Positions 49,555-58,801 of a stretch of DNA of 64,000 nucleotides are shown piece after piece. Every line of letters starts with the position of its first letter. The stretch's first letter is position 1. The translations under genes were made by a program, and so were the position numbers. Source of the stretch: UMGS1766 sp963597355. GTDB taxonomy: Bacteria; Bacillota; Clostridia; Oscillospirales; Oscillospiraceae. Under the pieces are notes generated by a model. That model saw only the letters and a program-made list of their open reading frames with translations. It had not been told where the DNA came from and did no database searches. The stretch spans positions 124,001 through 188,000 of the forward strand of contig CAVBPR010000018.1 of assembly GCA_963597355.1 (NCBI GenBank), read 5' to 3'.

Positions 49555-52365
49555 ATGGGTCTGGATTACAACAAGACAATCAATCTGCCGCAGACAGACT
49601 TCCCCATGCGTGCCGGTCTGGCAAAGCGTGAGCCGGGAATGCTGGAGGAGTTTGAGCGCAAGGATATTTACCACAAGCTGATGGCAAAGAACGACGGCAA
49701 GCCCCGCTTCGTTCTCCATGATGGCCCTCCTTATGCCAATGGCGAGATTCACATCGGCCACGCCCTGAACAAAATCCTCAAGGATTTTATTGTTCGTTAT
49801 AAGAACATGACCGGGTTCCAAGCTCCCTACATTCCCGGCTGGGATACCCATGGTATGCCCATTGAGACCGCCGTGCAGAAGCAGGGCGTCAAGCGCAGCG
49901 AGATGCCGGTGCCGGAATTCCGGGACAAGTGCCGCGCTTTCGCTCTGGAGCAGCTGGACAAGCAGCGGGAAGGCTTCAAGCGTCTGGGCGTTATGGGTGA
50001 GTGGGACGACCCCTATGTGACCCTGAAGCCGGAATTTGAGGCAGCCGAGGTAGAAGTATTTGGCGCGATGGCAAAGAAGGGCCTGATCTATCAGGGCCTG
50101 AAGCCCACCTACTGGTGCCCCACCTGCGAAACCGCTCTGGCGGAGGCCGAGGTGGAGTATGCCGACGATCCCGTTACCACCATTTTCGTTAAGTTCCAGG
50201 TGCATGACGACAAGGGCAAGCTGAGCCAGTATGGCGACCTCGCCAAGATGTACTTCGTCATCTGGACAACTACCACATGGACTCTGCCCGGCAACATGGC
50301 AATCTGCCTGAATCCTCAGTATGACTATGCGCTGGTAAAAGCCAATGGCGAGATCTACATTGTCGCCGACGAGCTGGCGGACAGCGTTATGAAGGAAAGC
50401 GGCATCACGGAGTACGAGAAGATTACCACCCTGTGCGGCAGTGAGTTCGAGCGCATGACCGCCTACCATCCCTTTATGGAGCGGGATTCTCTGGTGATCC
50501 TGGGCGACCATGTTACTCTGGATGCCGGTTCCGGCTGCGTCCATACGGCACCTTCCTTTGGTTTGGACGACTTCTATGTTTGCCAGCGTTATGAGGAAAT
50601 TCCCACCGACATCAGCATGGAAGTTTCCGTTAACGCCCAGGGCAAGCTGAATGAGTTTGCCGGCAAATATGAGGGATTGCATGTGTTCAAGGCACATGAC
50701 ACCATCTTTGCTGATCTGGTCGCCAGCGGCAATATCCTTTCTTCCAAGGATATTGTTCATAGCTATCCCCACTGCTGGCGCTGCAAGAAGCCGGTTATTT
50801 TCCGTGCGACCCAACAGTGGTTTGCCAGCGTAGATGCCATTAAGGATCAGGCAGTGGATGCCTGCGAGAACATCTACTGGAAGCCCGAGTGGGGCAAAGA
50901 GCGGATGATCTCCATGATCCGGGAGCGCTCCGACTGGTGTATTTCCCGCCAGCGCACCTGGGGTGTTCCGATCCCCATGTTCTTCTGCGAGGACTGCGGT
51001 AAGCCCTATTGCACCGATGCCTCCATTGCCAAGGTTGCCGATATCTTCCGCGCAGAGGGTTCCAACGCGTGGTGGGCAAAGACGGTGGAAGAGCTGATGC
51101 CGGCGGACGCACAGTGCGACTGCGGCGGCAAGAAGTTCCGGAAGGAAAAGGACATTCTGGACGTGTGGTTCGATTCCGGTTCCACCTGGAACGCGGTTTG
51201 CAAGGCCCGTCCTGAGCTTCAGTATCCGGCTGACATCTATCTGGAAGGTGGCGACCAGTATCGCGGCTGGTTCCAGTCCTCCATGTTGACCAGCATTGCC
51301 TCCAATGGAGTTGCACCTTATAAGCAGATTATCACCCATGGCTGGACCGTAGACGGTCAGGGCAAGGTAATGCACAAATCTCTGGGCAATGCCATCAGCC
51401 CCCAGGATACCATTAAGGATTACGGCGCAGACATTCTCCGTCTGTGGGTTTCCTCTGCGGATTATACCCAGGATATGCGCCTGTCCAAGCCGATTTTGAA
51501 GCAGCTCAGCGACACCTACCTGAAGGTGCGCAATACCTGCCGTTACATTCTGGGCAACCTGAACGGATTTGATCCGGACAATACCGTGGCATTTGCCGAC
51601 ATGATCGAGCTGGACCAGTGGGCCGTCAGCCGCTGCAATGATCTGGTTGCCGAGTGCCGCCGGTGCTATGACGACTATGAGTTCCACGGCGTGTACCGCG
51701 CAATTTACAATTTCTGCGTGGTGGATATGTCCAACTTCTATCTGGACATCATTAAGGATCGCCTCTACTGCGAGGATGTGGATTTTCTGGCACGCCGCAG
51801 TGCACAAAGCGCTATCTTTATCGTGCTGGATTCCATGGTTCGTTTGCTGGCTCCTATCTTGGCCTTTACCAGCGAAGAAATTTGGGCGGCTATGCCTCAC
51901 GGTAAGAACGATGATGCCGAGAGCGTGCTGTTTAACGACATTCCGCAGGTCAACCCTGCCTATGCCTTCAATGAAGAGCAGCAGGCTTACTGGGACAAGA
52001 TCCTTGCATTGAAGGATGACGTAAATAAGGCACTGGAAGAAGTTCGCGCCGCAAAGACGGTTAAGAAGTCGACCGATGCGAAGCTGACGCTGTACTTCAA
52101 CGATGAGGCCTGGGAGCGGTTCGAGAGCCTGAAGGAGCATCACTTTGAGGCACTGTTCATCGTCTCTGAGGTGAACCTGGTTCACGGCGCAGGCGAAGGC
52201 TATGTGGGCGAGAGCTTCCCCGGCATGACCGTTAAGGTGGAAATGGACGAGGATCCCAAGTGCCCCCGTTGCTGGAACCATCATCCGTCGATCGGCACGG
52301 CCGAAGGCCATGCGGAGCTTTGCCCCCGCTGCGCCAAGGTGGTTGCCGGAATGCACCTGGAATAA
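49555..52365 (+). CDS. ileS: Isoleucyl-tRNA synthetase
   Basis: The 936-residue enzyme charges tRNA-Ile and edits valine. It has HIGH intact (residues 66-69), an editing domain (about 200-400, with TTTTWTLPGN and GSGCVHTAPS), WFDSGSTW, and a C-terminal zinc-binding end CPRCWNHHPS...CPRC. The second signature reads VMHKSLGN at about residue 605, so the first Lys and the Ser of KMSKS are changed while the second Lys stays. The ATG at 49555 is preferred to an in-frame start 54 bases upstream because relatives begin DYNKTINLPQTDFPMR. Confidence 0.96.
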   Translation: MGLDYNKTINLPQTDFPMRAGLAKREPGMLEEFERKDIYHKLMAKNDGKPRFVLHDGPPYANGEIHIGHALNKILKDFIVRYKNMTGFQAPYIPGWDTHGMPIETAVQKQGVKRSEMPVPEFRDKCRAFALEQLDKQREGFKRLGVMGEWDDPYVTLKPEFEAAEVEVFGAMAKKGLIYQGLKPTYWCPTCETALAEAEVEYADDPVTTIFVKFQVHDDKGKLSQYGDLAKMYFVIWTTTTWTLPGNMAICLNPQYDYALVKANGEIYIVADELADSVMKESGITEYEKITTLCGSEFERMTAYHPFMERDSLVILGDHVTLDAGSGCVHTAPSFGLDDFYVCQRYEEIPTDISMEVSVNAQGKLNEFAGKYEGLHVFKAHDTIFADLVASGNILSSKDIVHSYPHCWRCKKPVIFRATQQWFASVDAIKDQAVDACENIYWKPEWGKERMISMIRERSDWCISRQRTWGVPIPMFFCEDCGKPYCTDASIAKVADIFRAEGSNAWWAKTVEELMPADAQCDCGGKKFRKEKDILDVWFDSGSTWNAVCKARPELQYPADIYLEGGDQYRGWFQSSMLTSIASNGVAPYKQIITHGWTVDGQGKVMHKSLGNAISPQDTIKDYGADILRLWVSSADYTQDMRLSKPILKQLSDTYLKVRNTCRYILGNLNGFDPDNTVAFADMIELDQWAVSRCNDLVAECRRCYDDYEFHGVYRAIYNFCVVDMSNFYLDIIKDRLYCEDVDFLARRSAQSAIFIVLDSMVRLLAPILAFTSEEIWAAMPHGKNDDAESVLFNDIPQVNPAYAFNEEQQAYWDKILALKDDVNKALEEVRAAKTVKKSTDAKLTLYFNDEAWERFESLKEHHFEALFIVSEVNLVHGAGEGYVGESFPGMTVKVEMDEDPKCPRCWNHHPSIGTAEGHAELCPRCAKVVAGMHLE

Positions 52366-52376
52366 AAAAGTAGAAA

Positions 52377-52420
52377 ATCACCCCTCCGCTTCCTGGAAGC
52401 GAAGGGGTGATTCTTTTGTT
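52377..52420 (+). terminator. Terminator shared by ileS and nadE
   Basis: AATCACCCCTCCGCTT pairs with AAGCGAAGGGGTGATT (one mismatch) around CCTGG, followed by CTTTT. It lies between convergent genes. Confidence 0.85.
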
Positions 52421-52430
52421 GCGGTATGGA

Positions 52431-54362
52431 TTAGGTGAGGTAAATCTGATCCAGTTCCTGGGCCCAGAGGGTGTTGACGGCGTCGGAGGGCATGCGCCAG
52501 TCGCCTCTGGGGCTGAGGGTAACCGTACCAACCTTCGGCCCGTCCGGGAGGCAGGAGCGCTTGAACTGTTGGTTGAAGAACCGGCGATAGAAGTTTTTTA
52601 GCCACTTCAGTATGGTTTCTCCACTGTACTTGTCGCCAAGGGCATAGAGGGCCAGCCGGAATATTTTTTTCGGACCAAAGCCCCAACGAAGGGCATAGTA
52701 AAGGAAAAAGTCGTGCAGCTCATAGGGACCGACCAGATCTTCTGTTTTTTGGGCGATTTTTCCGTCAATTGCCGGCAACAGTTCCGGGGAAACTGGAGTG
52801 TCCAAAATATCGTCCAGTACAACGGAGAGCGCACCGTTTTCTTTTCGCTTGTCATCGCTGACAAAGGCGACCAGATGGCGCACCAGTGTTTTGGGAATGG
52901 AGGCGTTGACGGCGTACATGCTCATGTGGTCGCCGTTGTAGGTAGCCCAGCCGAGGGCCAACTCGCTGAGATCGCCGGTGCCGATGACCAGTCCACCCCG
53001 CTTATTGGCCAGATCCATCAAAACCTGGGTGCGTTCCCGCGCCTGACCGTTTTCAAAGGTGACGGAATGATCCTCCATGCTCTGACCGATATCGCGGAAA
53101 TGCACCTGCACCGCCTCGCCGATGTCAATTCGCATCAGCTCCGTTCCCAACTCTTCTGCCAGCAGGCAGGCGTTGTCCCGGGTGCGGTCTGTGGTGCCGA
53201 AGCAGGGCATTGTTACGGCGAGAATGCCGCTGTGCGGCCAGCCCAAAAGATCAAAGGCAATGGCGGTGATTAAAATTGCCAGAGTGGAGTCTAATCCTCC
53301 GCTGAGCCCCACAACGGCTGTTTTTGCATTGGCGTGTTTCAGTCGCTTGGCCAGACCCTGGGCAGATAGCTGCAGGATTTCGGCACAGCGTTCTTCCCGG
53401 TCGCCTCGGTCGGCAGGAACAAAGGGATTTGGGTGGATGGGGCGGGTGAGAATTGTGGTTGCAGGGGCGAGCTCAAAATCAACAAAAACCGTTGATCTGC
53501 TGGAGGCCGGGAAGGTATTCATCCGCTGGCGCTCATGGGTCAGCTTTTCCACATCCAGCTCACTGGCGATCAAACCGGTGGAAAAACGCTGCTCGGCTAA
53601 AATGGAACCGTTTTCGAGGATCAGATTGTGTCCGGCATAGACCAGATCGGTGGAACTCTCCCCCCAACCGGCGTCGGCATAGACGTAGCCGCAGGCAAGG
53701 CGACCGGAGGTGGCGCTGAGGAGCGTTCTCCGCCATGCGGCTTTGCTGACAATCTCGTCACTGGCGGAAGGATTCAAAATTAAGGTTGCTCCGCCGGCAC
53801 AAAGACGGGTGGAAGGAGTGTCAGCTACCCAGACATCCTCGCAGATCTCTACGCCGATCATCAGTTCCGGCATGGTTTTGCAGCGGAATACAACATCTGT
53901 GTCGCATACCACGGAATTTGCACCGGCAAAGGAAATGGAGCGATCCATGCTGTCCAGCTCCCGTCCGGAAGTGAACCAGCGGCCTTCATAGAACTCAGTG
54001 TAATTGGGAATGTTTGTTTTGGGCACCAGTCCCAGCAGTTTACCCCGGCAGAGCAGGGCGGCGCAGTTATAAAGCTTGCCCCGGATGCGAACCGGAAGGC
54101 CGACACAGGCCAGCAAATCCAGCGCTTTTGTCTCGGAGAGAAGCTGTTCTAATGCTTCTTCTGCGCCGCGCAGCAAAGTGGATTGTAAAAACAGATCGCC
54201 GCAGGTGTAACCTGTCAGGCAAAGTTCTGGAAAACAGAGCACCTTTATGCCGTCCTTCGCGGCCTGACGCATCAGCTCCGCAATTCTCTGGCGGTTCCAT
54301 TGGCAGTCAGCAACCCGTATTTCCGGTGTTGCGGCAGCAATTTTGATCCATCCGTCTTGCAT
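52431..54362 (-). CDS. nadE: Glutamine-dependent NAD+ synthetase
   Basis: The 643-residue enzyme makes NAD from deamido-NAD using glutamine. The N-terminal nitrilase-type glutaminase (residues 1-290) has the triad stretches CFPELCLTGYTCGD (Glu), VPKTNIPNYTEFYEGRWF (Lys) and GVEICEDVWV (Cys). The C-terminal synthetase (about 330-640) has GLSGGLDSTLAI (the ATP motif SGGxDS) and GTGDLSELALGWATYNGDHM. The ATG at 54362 is preferred to a start 60 bases upstream. It belongs to the NAD pathway that NiaR regulates elsewhere, but no TGTC/GACA palindrome like that at niaR is obvious here. Confidence 0.96.
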   Translation of the reverse strand: MQDGWIKIAAATPEIRVADCQWNRQRIAELMRQAAKDGIKVLCFPELCLTGYTCGDLFLQSTLLRGAEEALEQLLSETKALDLLACVGLPVRIRGKLYNCAALLCRGKLLGLVPKTNIPNYTEFYEGRWFTSGRELDSMDRSISFAGANSVVCDTDVVFRCKTMPELMIGVEICEDVWVADTPSTRLCAGGATLILNPSASDEIVSKAAWRRTLLSATSGRLACGYVYADAGWGESSTDLVYAGHNLILENGSILAEQRFSTGLIASELDVEKLTHERQRMNTFPASSRSTVFVDFELAPATTILTRPIHPNPFVPADRGDREERCAEILQLSAQGLAKRLKHANAKTAVVGLSGGLDSTLAILITAIAFDLLGWPHSGILAVTMPCFGTTDRTRDNACLLAEELGTELMRIDIGEAVQVHFRDIGQSMEDHSVTFENGQARERTQVLMDLANKRGGLVIGTGDLSELALGWATYNGDHMSMYAVNASIPKTLVRHLVAFVSDDKRKENGALSVVLDDILDTPVSPELLPAIDGKIAQKTEDLVGPYELHDFFLYYALRWGFGPKKIFRLALYALGDKYSGETILKWLKNFYRRFFNQQFKRSCLPDGPKVGTVTLSPRGDWRMPSDAVNTLWAQELDQIYLT

Positions 54363-54410
54363 GGAAACACAACCTTTCCTGTGAATCAGACAATAAGTAA
54401 ATGTAAGGCT

Positions 54411-54439
54411 ATTGTAGCGCAAAAAAGGGGCGGAAACAA
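54411..54439 (-). promoter_or_regulatory. Promoter of nadE
   Basis: On the minus strand TTGTTT and TACAAT are 17 bases apart, 49 bases before the start codon. Confidence 0.6.
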
Positions 54440-54514
54440 GAAGAGAAGCGATAAGGGTGCAAAGATAAAAGAGACGCGGGAATTGCAGACTGGGAAAGTT
54501 TTGGAAAATTGAAG

Positions 54515-54562
54515 TTGACAGGTGATTACAGCATTGTTATAATTGTAATATCTTGTAACAAT
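54515..54562 (+). promoter_or_regulatory. Consensus promoter of the M23 peptidase gene with TGTAA repeats
   Basis: TTGACA and TATAAT are exactly 17 bases apart, a perfect consensus. TGTAAT and TGTAAC follow with a 10-base period just downstream of the -10 box, similar to but not the same as a WalR site (11-base period). Confidence 0.75.
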
Positions 54563-54612
54563 TGCAGCCGTCTCCTTTTGGGTGTGATTGAGTTGAAGGG
54601 ATGGATCTTCCA

Positions 54613-55602
54613 ATGCAGCGCAATTTGAAACCTCTGTTCCGCGGTTCAATTTATGGTGGGGTCTTAACGCTGGGTTTGACCTGCGCACTGCTGGCCAATT
54701 CGACGGCGTTCGCAGTCAATGCTCCCGAGCAGCACTGGGTTCTTAAAGTGAACGGGCAAACCGTAGCTGCCGCTGCGGAAGAAAAAGAGCTGGCGGAGAT
54801 GGTACAGGCTGCAGTGGCGAGCTATTGCGACGAAAATACCAGCGACAGCAAGGTGCTCAGCGACCTGGAAAGCGAGCAGGTGTTCGGTGCGCTGGATGAG
54901 GCCATTCCAACCGGACTGGAAGCGGAGCAGGCCGTTGCCGCGGCATTGCGGGTGCGCACATCCTCCACCGTTGTGGAGCATCAGGTCATTGAAGCGCAGA
55001 CCGTGACCATTGAGGACGACACGCTCTACACAGACGAAACCGTTACGGAAGAGGGCTGGAACGGCGAGGTGGAAATCACCACCCAGATCAGCGCAATCAA
55101 CGGCAAGACCGTGGTTGCCAAAACGGTTTCTTCCGTCACTGTGACCGAGGCACAGGACACGGTAATCCGGGTAGGCACCAAGCAACGGCCGGAGTTTATC
55201 TGGCCGGCCAACGGAAATTACACCGGCAGCTATGGGATCGACACCATCAACGGAGCAAACCGCAAGCATGACGGAGTGGACATCGACTCTTCCGGTGGAC
55301 GAAATATCGTTGCCGCCCGTGGTGGCAAGGTAGTCTATGCCGGCTGGGATAACGGCGGTTACGGAAACCTGATTGTCATTCAGCACGATAACGGAACCCA
55401 TACCTACTATGCCCATAATGAGTCCATTTATGTCACCGTAGGTCAGACTGTAGAACAGGGAGAGTCCATTGCGCAGATGGGCGCCACCGGTAAGGTAACG
55501 GGAGTGCATTGCCATTTTGAGGTTCGTCTGGGTACATTCTCCGGGCTGTATGTTGCTGCTACGACAAATCCGTTGAATTATCTGAGCCTGAGCGATTTGT
55601 AA
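54613..55602 (+). CDS. G5-domain M23 peptidoglycan endopeptidase
   Basis: The 329-residue secreted protein has a signal peptide (cut after about residue 32, NSTAFA), a low-similarity middle region, a G5-like domain (about residues 135-175, YTDETVTEEGWNGEVEITTQ) and a C-terminal LytM/M23 zinc domain (about 190-329) with RKHDGVDID, HTYYAHN and GVHCHFEVRL. It cuts peptide cross-links in the wall. The ATG at 54613 suits the AAGGG ribosome site; the ATG at 54601 lies against it. It has a strong promoter and its own terminator. Confidence 0.93.
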   Translation: MQRNLKPLFRGSIYGGVLTLGLTCALLANSTAFAVNAPEQHWVLKVNGQTVAAAAEEKELAEMVQAAVASYCDENTSDSKVLSDLESEQVFGALDEAIPTGLEAEQAVAAALRVRTSSTVVEHQVIEAQTVTIEDDTLYTDETVTEEGWNGEVEITTQISAINGKTVVAKTVSSVTVTEAQDTVIRVGTKQRPEFIWPANGNYTGSYGIDTINGANRKHDGVDIDSSGGRNIVAARGGKVVYAGWDNGGYGNLIVIQHDNGTHTYYAHNESIYVTVGQTVEQGESIAQMGATGKVTGVHCHFEVRLGTFSGLYVAATTNPLNYLSLSDL

Positions 55603-55618
55603 AAGTGTTAATAAGAAC

Positions 55619-55660
55619 AAAAAGGTCTCCTTCTTGATGACGAGAAGGAGACCTTTCTTA
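55619..55660 (+). terminator. Terminator between the M23 gene and the SPFH gene
   Basis: AAAGGTCTCCTTCT pairs with AGAAGGAGACCTTT around eight bases, with T-runs on both strands. It should stop both converging transcripts. Confidence 0.85.
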
Positions 55661-55672
55661 ATTGTGCGTGAA

Positions 55673-56587
55673 TTATTTTGCTTCGCCTTCGGCAGACACC
55701 GGCTTGACAGCCTGCACAATGCCCTCTGCCAGTCCGGCCAAACCCTGGATTTCGCTGGGGATGATGATCTTGGTCGCCTTGCCATCGGCAGCGGCAGAAA
55801 AAGCTTCCAGACTCTTCAACTGAATTACCTCCGCGCTGGGAGCGGCGGCGGTGAGCAGACGCAGTGCCTCGGCCTGAGCTTCCTGCACCTTGATAATGGC
55901 CTCTGCCTGGGCTTCCGCTTCCATAATCTTTGCCTGCTTGGCGGCTTCGGCCCGCAGAATTACCGACTGGCGTTCGCCTTCTGCCACGAGGATTTTGCTT
56001 TGCTTCTGTCCCTCGGCCTGCAGCAGGGTTTCGCGACGTTCCCGCTCTGCCTTCATCTGGCGTTCCATGGCGTCCTGAATCTCACGGGGAGGAATGATGT
56101 TCTTCAGCTCCACCCGGTTTACGCGAATGCCCCATGGATCGGTGGCTTCATCCAGAATGGAACGCATCTTGGCATTGATGATGTCTCGGCTGGTCAGAGA
56201 CTGATCCAATTCCAGCTCGCCAATGATATTGCGCAGCGTGGTGGCAGTCAGATTCTCGATGGCGGCCATGGGGTGTTCCACGCCGTAGGTATAGAGCTTC
56301 GGGTCGGTGATTTCAAAGAACAGAACCGTGTCAATTTGCATGGTGACATTGTCCTTGGTGATGACAGGCTGGGGTGCAAAGTCTACGACCTGTTCTTTTA
56401 GAGAAACGGCCTTAGTCACCCGTTCAATAAAGGGGATTTTGAAGTGGATGCCCACGCTCCAGACCGAGTGGAATGCACCGAGGCGCTCCACGACATAGGC
56501 GCGGCTCTGCCGAACAATGACCACGTTCTTAATGAGAAGGGCCAGCAGCAGAAGAATGATAACTGCAAGGATGATTCCGGGTACCAT
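55673..56587 (-). CDS. SPFH/band-7 (stomatin/QmcA-like) membrane protein
   Basis: The 304-residue protein has an N-terminal membrane helix (IILAVIILLLLALLIKNVVIV) followed by the band-7 domain (SRAYVVERLGAFHSVWSVGIHFKIPFIERV to LTSRDIINAKMRSILDEATDPWGI) and a long Ala/Glu-rich coiled coil (to about residue 260). Such proteins form membrane microdomains and assist FtsH-type proteases. It follows an NfeD gene by 30 bases, the usual pairing of the two families. Its precise role is unknown. Confidence 0.93.
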   Translation of the reverse strand: MVPGIILAVIILLLLALLIKNVVIVRQSRAYVVERLGAFHSVWSVGIHFKIPFIERVTKAVSLKEQVVDFAPQPVITKDNVTMQIDTVLFFEITDPKLYTYGVEHPMAAIENLTATTLRNIIGELELDQSLTSRDIINAKMRSILDEATDPWGIRVNRVELKNIIPPREIQDAMERQMKAERERRETLLQAEGQKQSKILVAEGERQSVILRAEAAKQAKIMEAEAQAEAIIKVQEAQAEALRLLTAAAPSAEVIQLKSLEAFSAAADGKATKIIIPSEIQGLAGLAEGIVQAVKPVSAEGEAK

Positions 56588-56617
56588 AGTTTTCTCCTCT
56601 CTTATGTCACGTAAAAT

Positions 56618-57067
56618 TTATGCAATCGGGCGGACGATCAGTTTCACACCCTCAATGCGCAGTACGGTTACCTGCTGTCCCGCTTCAATGGGGGCATCCG
56701 TCTCGCTGCGCGCCGTCCAGATGCGGCCGCGAAGCTGTACCTGACCGGTGGCGGACAGATTTTCAATGGTTTGAGTGACAATGGCTTCCTGACCGATGAG
56801 AGCGTCAGCATTGGTGGGGCTGGTCTTTGGGGTAAAGTACTTTCGCACCAGTGGACGCACCAACGCAAAGCAAAGACAGCTTACGACGAGAAATGCGCCT
56901 AACTGCACCCAGAAATTTCGCACAAAGAACGATAAAATCAAACTGACCAGAGATCCGGCGGCAAACCAGATCGTGACCAGCGCTGTGGGGGTTGCCGCCT
57001 CAATCAGGGCGAATACAACCAGCGCAATCAACCAGAATAAGGGCAGGCTGGTAAAAATGAGCTGCAT
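56618..57067 (-). CDS. NfeD-like membrane protein
   Basis: The 149-residue protein has three hydrophobic segments (LFWLIALVVFALIEAATP, IWFAAGSLVSLILSFF, VQLGAFLVVSCLCFALVRPLV) and a C-terminal OB-fold (LIGQEAIVTQTI, VQLRGRIWTARS, GVKLIVRP). This is the short NfeD form without the ClpP-like domain. It accompanies SPFH proteins across bacteria; here it is first in the pair. The ATG at 57067 follows AGGAGG. The exact function is not established. Confidence 0.92.
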   Translation of the reverse strand: MQLIFTSLPLFWLIALVVFALIEAATPTALVTIWFAAGSLVSLILSFFVRNFWVQLGAFLVVSCLCFALVRPLVRKYFTPKTSPTNADALIGQEAIVTQTIENLSATGQVQLRGRIWTARSETDAPIEAGQQVTVLRIEGVKLIVRPIA

Positions 57068-57093
57068 ATTGGTTCCTCCTTCGTTCTGCGGCA

Positions 57094-57122
57094 TTGCACT
57101 TTGCCGCAGGATTCGTTATACT
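57094..57122 (+). promoter_or_regulatory. Promoter of the RlmL-like gene
   Basis: TTGCAC and TATACT are 17 bases apart. The hairpin TGCGGCA/TGCCGCA (57087-57108) overlaps the -35 box and falls in the leader of the divergent NfeD gene. Confidence 0.65.
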
Positions 57123-57162
57123 GTGATGGAATTAGTTTAAAAGAAACGGATGGTTTCAATCA

Positions 57163-58287
57163 ATGGAACAATTGCAATTTATGATCCCCTGTCTGATGGG
57201 ACTGGAAAAGTTAGTAGCGGATGAGCTGAAGCGACTGGATATGGCGGAGGTGCACGCAGAGAACGGACGGGTGTTCTGTTCCGGAAAGCTGGCGGATATT
57301 CCCCGACTGAACCTGTGGCTGCGCTGTGGCGCCCGCGTTTTGCTGGTGCTCAGCCGTTTTCAGGCGCGAACCTTTGAAGAACTGTTTCAAGGCACTTTAG
57401 CGGTGCGCTGGGAAGATTGGATTGGAAAAGACGGTGAATTCCCGGTAAAGGGATACTCCATCTCGTCGCAGCTCCACAGCGTTCCGGCCTGCCAGTCTAT
57501 TGTAAAAAAGGCGGCTTCTCAGCGGCTTTCCCAGCGGTATGGGCTGGAGTGGCTTCCGGAAACCGGGCGCCGCACCCAAATTCAGTTTTCCATTTATAAG
57601 GACGAGGTAATTCTTGCGCTGGATACCTCGGGAGAGGGACTGTACAAACGGGGATACCGAGCCGTTGGCGTCGAAGCTCCTTTGCGCGAGACCCTGGCGG
57701 CGGCGCTGGTGCTGCTGTCCCGCTATCGGGGCTTGGACCCCTTCCGCGATCCGTTTTGCGGCAGCGGAACCATTGCCATTGAGGCGGCGCTGATTGCAAA
57801 AAATCGTGCACCGGGACTGAACCGCAGTTTTGCGGCACAAAAATGGGAAGTGATTCCTGCAGAGGCCTGGATGGACGCAGTCGATGAGGCGATGGACAAG
57901 GAGTTCCACGGACGGGCCTATGACATTTGGGGCGGCGATATTGATCCCCATGCGGTGGAAATTGCCCGCTCCAATGCAGAGAAGGCGGAAGTTGAGGACG
58001 TGGTTCGGTTCGACGTAGCCAACGCCATGGAGTTTCAGCCGGAGGGGAAATACGGCCGTCTGGTGACCAATCCGCCTTATGGAGAACGCCTGCTGGAAAA
58101 GCAGGAGGCAGGTCAGCTTTACCGGCAGTTTGGCCGTGTGCTGGAGCGCATGCCGCCGGATTGGCGGGTAAGCATTCTCTCCAGCCACACAGAGTTTGAA
58201 GAGTGCATTGGCAAAAAGGCAGTAAAAAAACGAAAGCTTTACAACGGTATGCTGAAATGCGACCTGTTTATGTATGGCAAGGTTTAA
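57163..58287 (+). CDS. THUMP-domain 23S rRNA guanine-N2 methyltransferase-like protein
   Basis: The 374-residue protein has an N-terminal ferredoxin-like/THUMP region (PCLMGLEKLVADELKRLD, FEELFQGTLAVRWEDWI) and a Rossmann methyltransferase domain with DPFCGSGTIAIEAAL (SAM binding) and TNPPYGERL (the NPPY catalytic motif). It resembles the N-terminal half of RlmL and acts on rRNA; the target base is inferred from the family. It occupies the place upstream of rpmH where dnaA lies in many genomes. It is followed by a gap of about 340 bases. Confidence 0.9.
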   Translation: MEQLQFMIPCLMGLEKLVADELKRLDMAEVHAENGRVFCSGKLADIPRLNLWLRCGARVLLVLSRFQARTFEELFQGTLAVRWEDWIGKDGEFPVKGYSISSQLHSVPACQSIVKKAASQRLSQRYGLEWLPETGRRTQIQFSIYKDEVILALDTSGEGLYKRGYRAVGVEAPLRETLAAALVLLSRYRGLDPFRDPFCGSGTIAIEAALIAKNRAPGLNRSFAAQKWEVIPAEAWMDAVDEAMDKEFHGRAYDIWGGDIDPHAVEIARSNAEKAEVEDVVRFDVANAMEFQPEGKYGRLVTNPPYGERLLEKQEAGQLYRQFGRVLERMPPDWRVSILSSHTEFEECIGKKAVKKRKLYNGMLKCDLFMYGKV

Positions 58288-58436
58288 AATACCTGCAATT
58301 TCATTATGACAGACGAAATAATTGCTGTCAATATCAGACAATCCCGTTTTATACAAACTTAAAACCGGTGAAGTTTCACAGAAACGGATAACGGGACGGA
58401 TTCTTGAAAACCTGCAGAAAATGGCGTAAAAATTCA

Positions 58437-58466
58437 TTGACACCAGCAGGTGACTTGTATTATAAT
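58437..58466 (+). promoter_or_regulatory. Strong promoter of rpmH
   Basis: TTGACA and TATAAT are 18 bases apart, both perfect consensus. The stretch 58288-58436 before it shows nothing I can support. Confidence 0.8.
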
Positions 58467-58629
58467 ATCGGTTGCACCATTGTGCATGAGGGGTGTATTG
58501 TGCCCTTCTCAATTTTGCAACTGCGGCCGGAATGTTGATCCCCCGCGGGGAAGTCCGGCTTGTTGAGTTTGGCGTCCGGCTTTACTCCCCCGGTCGCCGT
58601 CCTATTTGTAATTTGGAGGTGTAATCACT
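58467..58629 (+). promoter_or_regulatory. Structured 5' leader of rpmH
   Basis: The leader of about 160 bases holds a short TGCAC/GTGCA hairpin, a stem GCCGGA/TCCGGC (58526-58559) enclosing CCCC/GGGG, and GGCGTCCGG/CCGGTCGCC (58571-58598). GGAGGTG precedes the start codon. It may be a site of translational or stability control; no known leader motif is recognised. Confidence 0.55.
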
Positions 58630-58767
58630 ATGACGAAACGTACTTATCAGCCTAAGAAGCTCCATCGCTCCAAGGTTCACGGATTCCGTAAGAGAATGCA
58701 TACTGCCAACGGCCGTAAGGTTCTCGCTCGTCGCCGTGCTAAGGGCCGCGCTAAGCTGAGCGCCTAA
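58630..58767 (+). CDS. rpmH: 50S ribosomal protein L34
   Basis: This 45-residue basic protein has the L34 pattern: TKRTYQPKKLHRSKVHGFRK then RMHTANGRKVLARRRAKGR. It sits in the large ribosomal subunit. The ATG at 58630 follows GGAGGTG at good spacing. The codons are strongly biased, as expected for a ribosomal protein. It heads the rpmH-rnpA-yidD-yidC-khpB block and is followed by a hairpin that may separate its message from the rest. Confidence 0.97.
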   Translation: MTKRTYQPKKLHRSKVHGFRKRMHTANGRKVLARRRAKGRAKLSA

Positions 58768-58801
58768 TGCGCTCCCTGGAACGAGAAATAGTGTATTTGC
58801 A

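Noticed and set aside
58288..58436. DnaA boxes or origin sequence next to rpmH
   Set aside because: Only single, imperfect matches such as TTATACAAA were found; there is no cluster and no dnaA.
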